A stretch of DNA of 64,000 bases from positions 144,870,476 to 144,934,475 of the forward strand of contig NC_081413.1 in assembly GCF_030272615.1 (NCBI RefSeq), read 5' to 3'. Under the pieces are notes generated by a model. The model had not been told where the DNA came from, did not search any database, and saw nothing but the letters and a program-made list of their open reading frames with translations. Numbering within the stretch: position 1 is the stretch's first letter; each line of letters opens with the position of its first letter. Below are positions 12,028-23,419 of the stretch, one piece after another. This stretch comes from Cryptomeria japonica (Eukaryota; Streptophyta; Pinopsida; Cupressales; Cupressaceae). The translations under genes and the position numbers were made by a program.

Positions 12028-12306
12028 TTAAAAATTTAGGGATGTGACCATGGGGTGCTCATCTCCCAACCTAGGCTTACTAGAAGCCACCCCCAAGCTT
12101 GGAGAAACAAGTCCTAGATAGGTTACACTCAAGCTAACACAAATCGACAAGGGGAAAACAAAACACAACAAACACAATCCCTTCCCAAGATGAAACTTCA
12201 TCACATAATGTGATGTTTTACTAGGGTGGAAGTGCACCAAGTACCCTAGAGGAGATTCTGTTAGATAGTAACTCACAGCCAACTCATGGAATCCAAGATA
12301 ACACAA
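12028..12306 (-). other. LTR-embedded 92-codon frame (sense to El3)
   Basis: An open frame on the element's coding strand. The same 92-codon frame is open in the other LTR (19956-20234) with few differences. A related stretch (…LGSPSSGVASSNPRLGGE…) is open in the El12 LTR at 61485-61688. The protein has no motif I recognise, with a hydrophobic middle and a C-terminal 'VASSKPRLG'. Conservation may only reflect slow DNA divergence or a transcribed leader, so I do not call it a gene. Confidence 0.35.
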
Positions 12307-14046
12307 CCAAAACTCATCTTAATCCCCATATGCTTATGACCCCCAAAAGGAATACCTATCATATTTTCTCCCCTTATGACCCCCAAATGAAATAACACAA
12401 ATATGCAGCAAGGGTCACATAGACAAACCCTTGAGATCATTCTCATAATGAGAGCCTCTCACTCTAAGGTTGTCAAACACCTTCCACCCCCAAGACCATT
12501 CTACCCTCCCAAGGGTAAGATGGTCATGGATACTCCCAAAACACAACAAAAGCATAAACAAAAAATAGGAGCAGACTCACATAAAGCTTTCACTATTACA
12601 ATACAATTAAAAAAATACAATATTTCCATTCAAGCATTCTACCAACAGGTTTTCAAATAAACAAATAAGAAAAAACTCCAACATTGAATCTACCAAGGGT
12701 ATTCTAGGGAAAGCTTGGAGAAGAGCAGCCCAATCCACAAGACTTTTCTGCAACACTTAGCCAAAATCCCTATTCCAAACTGGTTTCTTTTCAAATTTTG
12801 CAAGATCTCCAAAAATGGAGAGTGGGTGATTAGCTCACTAAGCTTCAATCTCTAACCTAAGAAGGCTTCTCTCACTCCTTCCAACCTATTAGATAGAGTG
12901 AGGGACTCCCATTGGTTGGTCTTCCCTAGGTCTTTCACACTCCCTAACCAAGGCACCTCAAGAAGAGAGATGAAATGGGGAAGAGGAATCTCACCTATTA
13001 AGAAAGTTATCTAACCAAGGATGGCACTCCTATAGATGGATTTCGTCCATCTTGGGAAAACCACTTTTTGGGGTGGTTAAACAAGCCCTAGGGGAAAGAC
13101 ACATGGCCAAATTTGGCCTTCACCCATAGGTACCTGATGAGGCCTAATAAAAATGCTCTAAAACTGACTATAGGAGTTGATTTAACCCTTATAAAGTCCA
13201 CCTAAAGTTAACCTACGGGTCAACTTTGAGTTGACCCTCCTTGTGGCTCACTAACCTAGATTTCTTGGTACCTTCAAGGATAATTCGGAGATATAACAAT
13301 TAACAAAAATAAAACTCTCCAAAAAGGTGACATGACAATTGCCAACACAACATACAACATAGGTGTCAAGTGACACTACAAATTAATTCCACATCACAAA
13401 TACACACATGGCAATTGTCCCTTGAATGATTTAAACAATTCAATAAATACAATTTACACTCATGCAAACAATTATGTTTACAAATAAAATACGATACATA
13501 TGGGGTGTTGTCTCTCCAAATAGACAACCCCTGGTTTTACGAATGTACATAGGCCTAGGCTTGATTCTCCATAATATTTCCATGGTCACATGGATAATTT
13601 CCTGCACATCTCAATTTAAACATTAGTACTTTCCAAAAGCCTCATATAATATAAAACACATAATTAAGAATACAATTCAATCATTCTGCATAGAATTGAC
13701 ATTATACAATGCAATTTCCACATATCAAAGCAATTCACATAAGCAATTCATCATAATCCTCATAATTTAATCCATTTATAAGATATGCAAACATATTTCT
13801 AGCATCATAATAAAGTCTTGCAAATCAATTAATGACATACATCATCTCAATGTTACCCTATTCTAGGATCATATAATATTCTATATCCACAAAGCATAGA
13901 AATGAAGCATCAATATATACCAATGTTATCAAATTCATGGGATCATATAAAGTTCTATATCCATAATGCATAAAAATAAAGCATCCATAATAGTTCCAAC
14001 ATGAAAATTACTAAAAAGCTAGGATGGGTCGGGGTAGGGCCTCACA

Positions 14047-14063
14047 CCCTCCCCCTCTCGGCA
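14047..14063 (-). other. El3 polypurine tract
   Basis: In element sense, CCGAGAGGGGGAGGG lies directly before the 3' LTR start TGTGAGG (plus strand 'ccctccccctctcgg'). Confidence 0.8.
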
Positions 14064-14260
14064 TGAACGTCCTCCTGGAGTTCATCAAAAAGATGAATAC
14101 TGTGATCTCATACGTGTTGCATCCTCCCATGAAGTTGTAACCTCATCATAGCAATCCCATTGGACCCTAACATGGTCCAGCTATCAACTTCAAAGGGCCA
14201 ATGTCCGACAAGCCAAAATGCGAACAAGCTCCAAAGCTAGTTGCCCGTTTGACTCCACCT
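14064..14260 (-). pseudogene. El3 chromodomain-like tail of pol, remnant
   Basis: In element sense the last coding stretch before the purine tract reads V-R-V-Q-W-D-C-Y, then T-S-W-E-D-A-T-R-M-R-S-Q-Y, with a TGA near 14090. The spacing V-x-W...(T)-W-E-x2...Y/F is that of an integrase C-terminal chromodomain, which in chromoviruses directs insertion to marked heterochromatin. One aromatic-cage position cannot be verified. The homology is short, so the call is moderate. Confidence 0.5.
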
Positions 14261-14299
14261 GCAAGGCATCCCAATATAAAATATGAGACTCATCATAGA

Positions 14300-14885
14300 T
14301 ATACTTCCTCAAAAATGATACATGAAACACATCGTGGATGCATGACAGGCTAGGTGGAAAAGCTAGGCGATAAGCAACTGGTCCTATACTCTCAAGGATC
14401 TCAAAAGGTCCAACAAAGTGAGGTGCGAGATTAGAACCCTTTCCATAATGGATTGGACTGTGAGGCGGTCACACTCTCAGAAAAACTCTGTCCCCAACCA
14501 TGTAACTCCGGTCTATCCTCTTTGCATCTGCATACTTCTTCTGCCTATCCTGTGCCTCTCTAAGGCAGTGTCTAATCAAAATTACCTACTGCATCATATC
14601 ATGAACCATCTTAGGGCCTATGGCCACTCTATCCTCAATACGGTCCCAACTCAAAGGTGTCCTGCAAGGTCTGTTATACAAAGCCTGAAAAGGTGGCATC
14701 CCCAAAGAAGTGTGATGCCCATTATTATAGGCAAACTCTACTAAATGAAGGTACTCCTCCCATTTGGTCTGATGATCCATGACGTACATGCAGAGCATAT
14801 CCTCTAACACCTGGTTAACTTGCTTTGTCTAACCATCCATCTCTGGATGATAGGCTATGCTGAAATTGAGCTTGGTGCCCACCTC
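14300..14885 (-). pseudogene. pol: El3 integrase, C-terminal remnant
   Basis: The open piece 14586-14810 carries the end of the Ty3 integrase core (…M-D-H-Q-T-K-W-E-E-Y-L, V-E-F-A-Y-N-N). Just upstream the motif reads A-Y-H-P-E-M-D-G-stop-T-K-Q-V-N: the glutamine after D-G is TAG (14829-14831) and the catalytic Glu of the T-E-R pair is Lys. Homology begins abruptly at G-T-K-L-N-F-S (about 14880), which abuts RNase H sequence. The zinc-binding H2C2 domain and the first two catalytic Asp residues are therefore missing through an internal deletion. Confidence 0.85.
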
Positions 14886-15950
14886 ACAAGTGCATGTACT
14901 ACTGCTGCAAGCTCTAGGTCGTGCATAGGGTAGTTAAGCTCATGATTCTTAAGTTTCCTAGACTTGTATGCTATAACTCTACCCTCCTACATAAGGACTG
15001 CTCCTAATGCATCCAAGGAAGTATCTGTACATACCATGAAATCAACTATGGGGTCTGGCACAATAAGAATAGGTGCACTATGGATTGACCTTTTTAGATC
15101 CTGAAAATCCCTCTCACACTTCTCTGTCCACTCGAATTTCTTTACCTTTCGCTGGAGGGATGTGATGGGGTGTGCAACTCTGGAAAATCCCTCAACAAAG
15201 CATCTGTAGTACCCTGCTAGACCCATGAAACTCCTGACCTCTGTCACACTAGTTGGCACTGGCCAATCCATAATAGCTCTGATCTTTGATGGATCGACTA
15301 AGATCCCATCCCCGGATATAACATGCCCAAGGTACTTGACCTCTGATCTAAAGAAAGCACACTTCAACAATCACAAATCAGTAGAGGAAAGTGCGGAATA
15401 CCCCATTCATGAGACTCATGAATATAGCTGGAGCACTCATAAGACCGAATGGGACCATAGTGAACTCATAGTGGCCATATCTGGTATGAAATGTGGTCTT
15501 GTGGATATCACTCTCCATAATACTCAACTAATGACACCCTGACTTCAGATCTATTTTGGAGAACACTTTAGCACCCTGAAGTTGATCAAACAAATCATCG
15601 ATCCTGGGCAAGGGATAACGGTTCTTGATGGCTACTTTGTTCAGTTGCTTGTAATCCATGCATAAACATCCTTCTTCACGAAGATGACTGGTGCACCCTA
15701 AGGGGAGATGCTAGGATGAATGTGACCCTTCTCTAAGAGTTCCTTTAGCTGCATCTTGAGCTCATTAAGCTCATGTCTAGTCATCCTATAAGGTGCTCTT
15801 GAAACTAGCTCAACTCCTGGCACCAAATCTATGTGGAAGTCAATCTCTCTACTCGGTGGCATGCCAGGTAGCTCGGTTGGAAACATATCTGCAAATGCCC
15901 CAAGGATGGGATGATCATCTATGGAAGGCTCCTTCTCATTTTATTCATCT
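14886..15950 (-). pseudogene. pol: El3 reverse transcriptase / RNase H, deleted active site
   Basis: Ty3 RT is recognised from '[18 protein letters not shown]' and 'MTRHELNELK' (15698-15886), and from the thumb '[12 protein letters not shown]' with the RNase H start '[14 protein letters not shown]' (14987-15370). Compared with El11, about 105 bases are missing at about 15370. They are exactly those encoding the F-L-D-D catalytic box and the following helix. RNase H is cut off at about 14886, where it joins the integrase remnant. Several stops and frameshifts separate the pieces. Confidence 0.87.
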
Positions 15951-16099
15951 ATATCACTAATGGTGATAGCAAACAACTGGCATCCCTTTCACATGCTCCG
16001 CTTAAGCTGCATAGCGGAAATAATATGAAGAGACACGGGCCTCTGAATCCCAGCGATTACTATGGGACAACCATGATCATCCTCATACTCGATCTTTTT

Positions 16100-16525
16100 C
16101 TAGAGATAATCCATCTTGGCTCTATGAGCGTAAAGACAATCCATGCCAAGTACGACGCCATAAGATCTGAGTGGTGTAACTGTAAGGTCTACTGGGGTGG
16201 TGGTATTACCAATCTGGAGCGGACATCCCCTAACCTCTAGATCCACTGACACTCTAGCCCTTGATGCTAACTCCACTTCCCAACTGACACCTTGCCTAAC
16301 TACCACTAGCTCGCAATGCTCCACAACCAATGGAGATATAAAGGAGTCAGTCACTCCTGAGTCAAATAATATAGAAATACTGATACCTCTAATCATACCT
16401 GCAGCCTCAATGACTGTGGCCTGGTGCTCTGCCTGGCGGTTGTCAACCGCTTTTAAGACTCTATGGGACTTGCCCATATCTCCAACTATAGGCTCTGATG
16501 CTGCCATCCTCTTATTACCTTCCAT
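16100..16525 (-). pseudogene. pol: El3 aspartic protease region
   Basis: An open frame of 141 codons. A retropepsin-like active site I-L-F-D-S-G-V-T-D-S-F-I-S is intact at its centre, followed by G-M-D-C-L-Y-A-H near the end, a conserved second block. It is continuous in homology with gag upstream and RT downstream, as in the single polyprotein of chromoviruses. Confidence 0.87.
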
Positions 16526-17833
16526 CTAACCCTGCGGGAACTCTCTCGCCATGTGCACCATGGCTCCACATGTGAAACAAGCATTGTGTTCCTGAAATTG
16601 TGTGCCCTGAGGCCTAGAGAAAGGTTGCCCACCTATCCTGCTAGAACCACTATACCCACCCTTGGAGGACTGCTGAGTCCGTACCGGAGGTGTGTATGTA
16701 CCCTCTGCTCTCTGGTCGCATCTAGGACCCTGTGACTGCCACTACTTGCGCTTAAAGCCCTGTTGTCCTTGAGGGGTCCTCTACCTTTGACTTTGTTGTG
16801 ATTGCTGTGGAGGGGGTTTGTAGGACCCGAATGCATTTCTGTGGTTGCCTTTTCAGTGGGGTTTCTAAAATCTGAAGGACTGGGGTGTTGGGTTTTGGTT
16901 CTGAAACTGATCCCTCGTGTCCTGTGGCCTGACTTGAATCTCCTCGACTATCAAGGCCTTCTCCATGGCAACCAGAAGGCTCTGTGGAGCGGCCATCCTC
17001 ACTGGTCCTACTATCCCGACATTAAGTCCCTTGATAAATCGATTGACGAGAAGCTTCTCATCCTTCAGGTAGTCTACATAAGGTAGGAGCTCAATGAACT
17101 TGCACTCGTACTAGGTCACTGAGAGACCCTTCTGCTGGAGGTCATGGAACTCATCGATCCTACACTGCCTGAAGTGCTCTGATAGGTACCTCTCCCTGAA
17201 CCTCTCTGTGAAGATTTCCCATGTGAGGGTGTGTGCAGTTAGACCACACTTGAATTCCTCCTGTTTCCAACATGTGGAGGTCGTCAATATCTGAAGGTGG
17301 ACTGCAACTCGCTCCTTCAAATTGCTTTCATAAGAATGCAATGCAAAGCACCGATCTAGGTTCAAAATCCAAGCCTCACCCTCTACCCTGTCGGTAGATC
17401 CCCCAAAAGATGGTGGCTGGAGGCGCAAAACCTCTCTAATCAGATCCCCTGGTTCTCGACGTGTCCTCTCAGTATAAACAGGTGTGGCTATCGGAGGTGG
17501 TCCAGGTAGATGAATGGACTTAGCCTCGTGCTCAGCCTGGCCCTCTTAGGAATTAGGAGGTGGACTCCTACTCCGTTCCCTATCTGTTCATCTAAGGCTC
17601 CTTGAATCCTGATTTTTTGCATGACGGTCGACTGCTGGAAGCCTATCCTGTAATATCCCAATCAGGTTCTGAAGTGCTAATAAGATGTCTCGGTTTGGGT
17701 CAACCAGTGGTTCGAGAGGGGCCTCTCGGTTCCCTTCTAGAACCGGTTCCTCCTAATCAACATCCTCACGTGCCATATGTGTACGCTTAGGACCCCTTCT
17801 GCGCTTGCAAGCTTGTCGCGTTGTCAGAGGCAT
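16526..17833 (-). pseudogene. gag: El3 gag, broken
   Basis: The ATG at 17833-17831 opens a basic N-terminus (T-T-R-Q-A-C-K-R-R-R-G-P) shared with El11 and El12. The capsid core lies at 17111-17428: 'LQPPSFGGS', 'AWILNLDRCFAL', 'FTERFRERYLSEHF', 'EFHDLQQKGLSVT'. The zinc knuckle near 16540-16582 reads C-F-T-C-G-A-M-V-H-M-A-R-E-F: the last Cys of CCHC is Phe, while El11 retains Cys. Stops split it, for example after 'QQKGLSVT'. Confidence 0.88.
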
Positions 17834-17950
17834 CCTTATGAGAAAATAAAATGAAAATAAAATAAATAAATAATTTTCGGGGAAAAATTTAATAAATTAA
17901 ATAATTAAAGCACAATGTAATAGAGAAAGGTTCCTAGTGTTGGAAACTTG

Positions 17951-17965
17951 GCTTTGATACCAAAA
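17951..17965 (-). other. El3 primer-binding site
   Basis: In element sense TTTTGGTATCAAAGC directly follows the 5' LTR end GGGCATGACA. It is tRNA-iMet type with one change (G to A). Confidence 0.87.
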
Positions 17966-18536
17966 TGTCATGCCCAAACTTTTGGGCAAAAAATGGAACA
18001 ATTTTTTTTTTTGAAACACCTAACTCTCAAAAATCAAGGGATAATTAGATATCTCAAATGCATTTAAATCATTCCCGACCTAAATAATGACAAAGCTATT
18101 TAAATTAATTAATAATCTTCATTTTACAAATTTTCCCCAAATTAATTTCCACTTGATGACATATTTAATTAAATACAAAAATTAGCTAAGAAATGTCCTT
18201 ATTAAAATTCCTTGATAAAATTACGTCAATAATGCGATAAGATAACTATATAAAATTTAATAAAATAAATTTAAATAGGTCTTCTACTTAACCTCAAATA
18301 TGTATAATTAATTGTATGTATACCTATATGTAGAAAATATAGCATATATATAAATTATATACATATAAACAATTTGGTTAAACAATCTTTATATTTTAAG
18401 ATATTTATACATGTATATTTCTTTTGATAAAAGAACCAACTATGCCCATTAAATATTATCATGCAACTATTAAATAACCTTAAATTTTAAGTTATAATTT
18501 AAAAGCTTAATTCAAATCCTTCTTTTATGTTTCTAT

Positions 18537-18725
18537 GCTAACCCTAACCTGAATATGGGCTAGGGTTGCATTATTTAAATACTCTTATTATTAAAAATGC
18601 TAACCCTAACCCAAAATTAGGTTAGGGTTGCATATTCTTTTTATTTGAAATCATTTCTTTCTCCTTTCCTATCTGCTTATACCCTAACCCAAATTTGGGT
18701 TAGGGTTATATATATATATATATAT
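18537..18725. repeat. Telobox palindromes and short (TA)n in El3 5' LTR
   Basis: Counterparts of 10433-10695: palindromes at 18537-18569, 18599-18630 and 18679-18707, then only about 19 bases of TA. Confidence 0.8.
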
Positions 18726-18870
18726 TGTGAGTGTGTGTTATGCAGTGTGTTATGTAGGGTTCCACCGAGAGGCGGCGGCCATGGAGGCACGACGCCATAA
18801 AAAGGGAGCCATAGAGGAGAGGGGAGGCTGCAGTGGGTGGTGGCGCTCATGGGGAAACCACCATGGATGC

Positions 18871-18995
18871 CCACAGTTGCGGCCCCGACGCCGCCCACTG
18901 TAGTTGCCTACAGTGGCAGACACGACTCTGCTCACTGTGGGTACCCATAGTGGCGGTGTCAATGTTGCCTATTGTGGATGCCCGTAGTGGTGAGT
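18871..18995. repeat. 37-base hairpin minisatellite, three units plus a part
   Basis: Unit starts at 18871, 18908, 18945 and 18982 give an exact period of 37. It is the same element as 10841-11040 but two units (about 74 bases) shorter. Confidence 0.87.
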
Positions 18996-19955
18996 GCGGC
19001 CTGCGGCACCATGGGGAGGGGTAAGGGTTTTGGCCCTCCCCAATTTTTTTTTAAAATTTCTTTTTTTTTGTTATTTTTTTTTGGGGTTTAAAAATATATG
19101 TATATATATATACACAGTTTGCACAATAGGTTATGAAATATGTTTGTATATATATATATATATCAGTCTCTAAGGGTTAAAATCTTTTTTTTTTTTTTGA
19201 CAGAACATGCAAGAATAATTTAAAATATAGATAGCATAGAAGATCTATATATTTCATTTCTTTCTAAATAAATGTAGAGTAAGATTGTAATTTTTACATG
19301 AATACCAATATTCTTTTAGCTAGGTTATCTAGGCTCTAAATATACAACATTCAATTTATTAGAACTATCAGATTTCATAGTTAAATATATCAAAAAGAAA
19401 AGGTTCATTTCTCCTGATTTTCTAGATCTGTGAATGCTCCTATATCTCTTTTCATTTTTACAAACATATAACAAAAGACTTTGTAAACTAAGAGTTTTAT
19501 CTACAACAATTTCTTTTTGCATCTTTCATTTCCTTACTAAAATTGCAGGGATACAAAATAATAGATTTCATTATGAGACAAAATTAAATAAAATTAACAA
19601 CAGCCTTATAGATTACACAACTTAAATAAAATGCAATTTTCTTATAATGGATAGGTTTCAGATAAAAGAAAACAAACATTACAACCTTTCATTCAAAAAT
19701 ACTTTTCTCATAGAATAATTTGAATACAATAGTCAACTTTTACAATGGGTCGAATACCCCAACTGGTCTCTCATTCCTAATAATGAGGACTTAAGTAAAA
19801 TAATACCTTTCTTTATACAAAAATAAATACAACATAAAACTCCTTATTTACATTTTTGCAACTAAAATATAAGATTTCTTTTCCTTTTTTTTTTTTTTTT
19901 TTGCCACTAAACTAAACCCAGCAACTCCTAGCTTTCCTTCCCAAGCAACCTGCAT

Positions 19956-20234
19956 TTAAAAATTTAGGGTTGTGACCATGGAGTGCTCACCTCCCAGCCT
20001 AGGCTTACTAGAAGCCACCCCCAAGTTTGGAGAGCCAAGTCCTAGACCGGTTACACTCAAGCTAACACAAATCGACAAGGGGAAAACAAAACACAACAAA
20101 CACAATCCCTTCCCAAGATGAAACTTCATCACATAATGTGATGATTTACTAGGGTGGAAGTGGACCAAGTACCCTAGAGGAGATTCTGCTAGATAGTAAC
20201 TCACAGCCAACTCATGGCATCCAAGAAAACACAT
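19956..20234 (-). other. LTR-embedded 92-codon frame, 5' LTR copy
   Basis: Partner of the frame at 12028-12306, with the same length and start and a few amino-acid changes (for example G-L-G-S-P-N for L-V-S-P-S). Function unknown; possibly not translated. Confidence 0.35.
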
Positions 20235-21972
20235 TCAAAACTCATCTTAATCCCCATATCCTTATGATCCCCAAAAGGCATACCTGCCATATTTTCTCCC
20301 CTTATGACCCCCAAATGAAATGACACGAATATGCAGCAAGGATCACATGGACAAACCCTTGAGATCACTCTCATAATGAGAGCCTCTCACTCTAAGGTTG
20401 TCAAATTACTTCCACCCCCAAGACCTTTCTGCCCTCCCAGGGGTGAGATGGTCTTGGATACTACCAAAACACAACAAAAGTATAAATAGAAAATAGGAAC
20501 GGATTCACATAAAGCTTTCACAATTATAATACAATAAAAAAAATACAATATTTACATTCAAGAATTCTACCAACAGGTTTTCAGATAAACAAATAAGAAA
20601 AAACACCAACCTTGAATCTGCCAAGGGTATTCTAGGGAAAGCTTGGAGAAGAGCAGCCCAATCCACAAGACTTTTCTGCAACACTTTGCCAAAATCCCTA
20701 TTCCAAATTGGTTTCTTTTCAAATTTTATAAGATCTCAAAAAATGGAGAATGGTTGATTAGCTCACTAAGCTTCAATCTCTAACCTAAGAAGGCTTCTCT
20801 CACTCCTTCCCACCTCTTGGATAGAGTGAGGGACTCCCATTGGTTGGTCTTCCCTAGGTCTTACACACTCCCTAACCAAGGCACCTCAAGAAGAGGGATG
20901 AATTGGGGAAGAGGAATATCATCTATCAAGAAGGTTATCTAACCAAGGATGGCACTCCTATAGATGGAATTCATCCATCTTGGAAAAACCACCTTTTTGG
21001 GTGGTTAAAAAAGCCCTAGGGGAAAGACACATGGCCAAATTTGGCCTTCACACATAGGTACCCCATGAGGCCTAATAAAAATTCTCTAAAACTAACTCTA
21101 GGAGTTGATTTAACCCTTAGAAAGTCCACCTAAAGTTAACCTATGGGTGAACTCTGAGTTGACCCTCCTTGTGGCTTACTAACCTAGATTTCTTGGTACC
21201 TTACAAGATAATTAGGAGATATAACAATTAGCAAAAATAATACTCTCCAAAAAGGTGACATGACAATTGCCAACACAACATACAACATAGGTGTCAAGTG
21301 ACACTATAAAATAATTCCACATCACAAATACACACATGGAAATTGTCCCTTGAATGATTTAAACAATTCAATAAATACAATTTACACTCATGCAAACAAT
21401 TATGTTTACGAATAAAATACGATACATATGGGGTGTTGTCTTTCCAAATAGACAACCCCTAGTTTTATGAACGTACATAGGCCTAGGCTTGATTCTCCAT
21501 AATATTTCCATGGTCACATGGATAATTTCTTGCGCATCTCAATTTAAACATTAGTACTTTCCAATGGCCTCATATAATATAAAACACATAATTAAGAATA
21601 CAATTCAATCATTTTGCATAGAATTGACATTATACAATACAATTTCCACATATCAAAGCAATTCACATAAGAAATTCATCATAATCCTCATAATTTAATC
21701 CATTTATAAGTTATGCAAACATATTTCTAGAATCATAATAAAGTCCTGCAAATCAATTAGACATATATCGTCTCAATGTTACCCTATTCTAGGATCATAT
21801 AAAATTCTATATCCACAAAGCATAGAAATGAAGCATCAATATATATCAATGTTATCAAATTCGTGGGATCATATAAAGTTCTATATCCAAAATGCATAAA
21901 AATAAAGCATCCATAATAGTTCGAACATGAAAATTATTGAAAATCTAGGATGGGTCGGGGTAGGGCCTCACA

Positions 21973-22160
21973 CATATATGCAATCACATGAAGGAAAACT
22001 CCATGCAAGAATGGACATCAAGTTTATGAATAATGTACTCCATAAATAAAATAGTGAAAGGTGAGAAAGAGAAAAAGGAATATTCTTTGCCCCCAAGCAT
22101 AGAGGCAAGAATAAATAAACTATTACATTTCTTACTAAGTATGATTGCACCTAAAATTAT
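21973..22160. repeat. Old repeat flank, continuation after El3
   Basis: Starts with El3's duplication CATAT and resumes the degenerate repeat of 1-1022. 'catgaaggaaaactccatg', 'atcaagtttatgaataatg' and the 'tttgcccccaag' block match 730-930. No gene seen. Confidence 0.6.
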
Positions 22161-22319
22161 ACCACCATGAATGACAAGGAGCCCCCAATAGGTAGGCTAA
22201 CTATGTCACATAGTGAGGAGCAACATAATAGGAACTTGAATGTTATTTTAAATAATCATGATGAATATGTCATTCATTGTTAGATGTTATTTTTAACATT
22301 CCTGAATCAATGTAATATT

Positions 22320-23350
22320 GTAATTTGTGTTTTAAAAGCTTGACAATCATTAGTAGAATGACCATGGGTTTGATGATATTTTCAAAAGAGAATAATTTCG
22401 AGAATGTTGTTTATGTTTTCTTCTTTGTTTAGGACAAAGAGGAGATATTAATTTGGAATTTAGAAGATTAGTCAACACGTTTTCTTGTTGTAACTCAAAA
22501 TTAGAATGAGAAGGTGTGGATTTACAAGACAATGGAGAAGAAGATGTTGAAAAAGGAAAGTGTGATTTATCATGACTTTGTCGCTCACATTCAAGCATTT
22601 TTCCATTGAATCCATGTGTATTTTCAAAACAAGGTTCACTATTAGGGGGGATTATATTGAAGTTTAAAGAGGCCCAATCAATTTCAGGATTTGTGTTAAG
22701 AGAAAAAATTGGAATATGAAATTCAAGCATCTTAGACTTTCTAGAAAGGTAGGAGTTAAATCTAAGAACCCCCAATCATCCTCTAAGAGTTATTCTCTAG
22801 GAACTTCTTTGATAGGAGATGGTTTATTTGAGTTAATTGAAGAGAGGATTGTAGGAACTAAGAAAGAATATGATGCTTCACTTATGTTCTCATCAACTAC
22901 CTCATTAGTATATGTGTAAGACACAACATGATAATTAGGAATAATTTCTGGCTACCTAGGAACATGAATAGAATTGATTTAATTTTTGTTAGGCTCTTGA
23001 TTTTTGGGAGGAAGAGAATTATGATGAGAAATAATATCATTCTCTTGTTCTAAGGTATCTTTATGTTCAAGACACTCATTAGGAAAAGGACTATCATATG
23101 TAATTAATACTTAATCTTTAAAGGGAAGATCATGAAAACAAGGTATGGTATCCCTAGGATAAGTACCCATAATATCATCCTCTTGCACCAAATAATCTTT
23201 ATTAGGGAGGTACTTTTTAGGAGAAGAAGGACCCCAATTCTCCAAAGATTCATCTTTAGGAGGGAGATCTTTGAAAGAAGTGTCCATATTCCCTTTTTGC
23301 ACCAATGTTCCCTCATTAATGAGATCAATTTTGGGAGAGGGTAAATCATA
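22320..23350 (-). pseudogene. Degenerate minus-strand coding remnant, possible gag with zinc knuckle
   Basis: Frames at 22350-22775 and 23104-23349 are open, hydrophilic and proline/serine-rich, and appear to belong to one decayed reading region with frame changes. Near 22340-22370 another frame reads H-x3-H-G-H-S-T-N-D-C-Q-A-F-K, then T-Q-I-T-I-L-H. This resembles the 'H..GH.T.DC..LK..I..LI' end of the gag zinc knuckle in plant Ty3 elements, with the first Cys not visible. I do not recognise the rest. Treat the gag call as a hypothesis. Confidence 0.35.
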
Positions 23351-23419
23351 GGTATGAATGAAAGAGAGAACTAAATTATCATCATATGCATGAAAGGGAA
23401 CATTATGAACATCTTTAAT

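Larger units (their letters stand above)
17966..21972 (-). repeat. El3 5' LTR (4007 bases)
   Basis: On the plus strand it starts TGTCATGCCC and ends GGGCCTCACA, followed by CATAT. It is shorter than its partner mainly through a deletion of about 200 bases near 18030, between two short A-rich tracts, plus TA and minisatellite contraction. Otherwise the two LTRs run parallel over 4 kb, with scattered and mostly transition differences. Confidence 0.92.
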
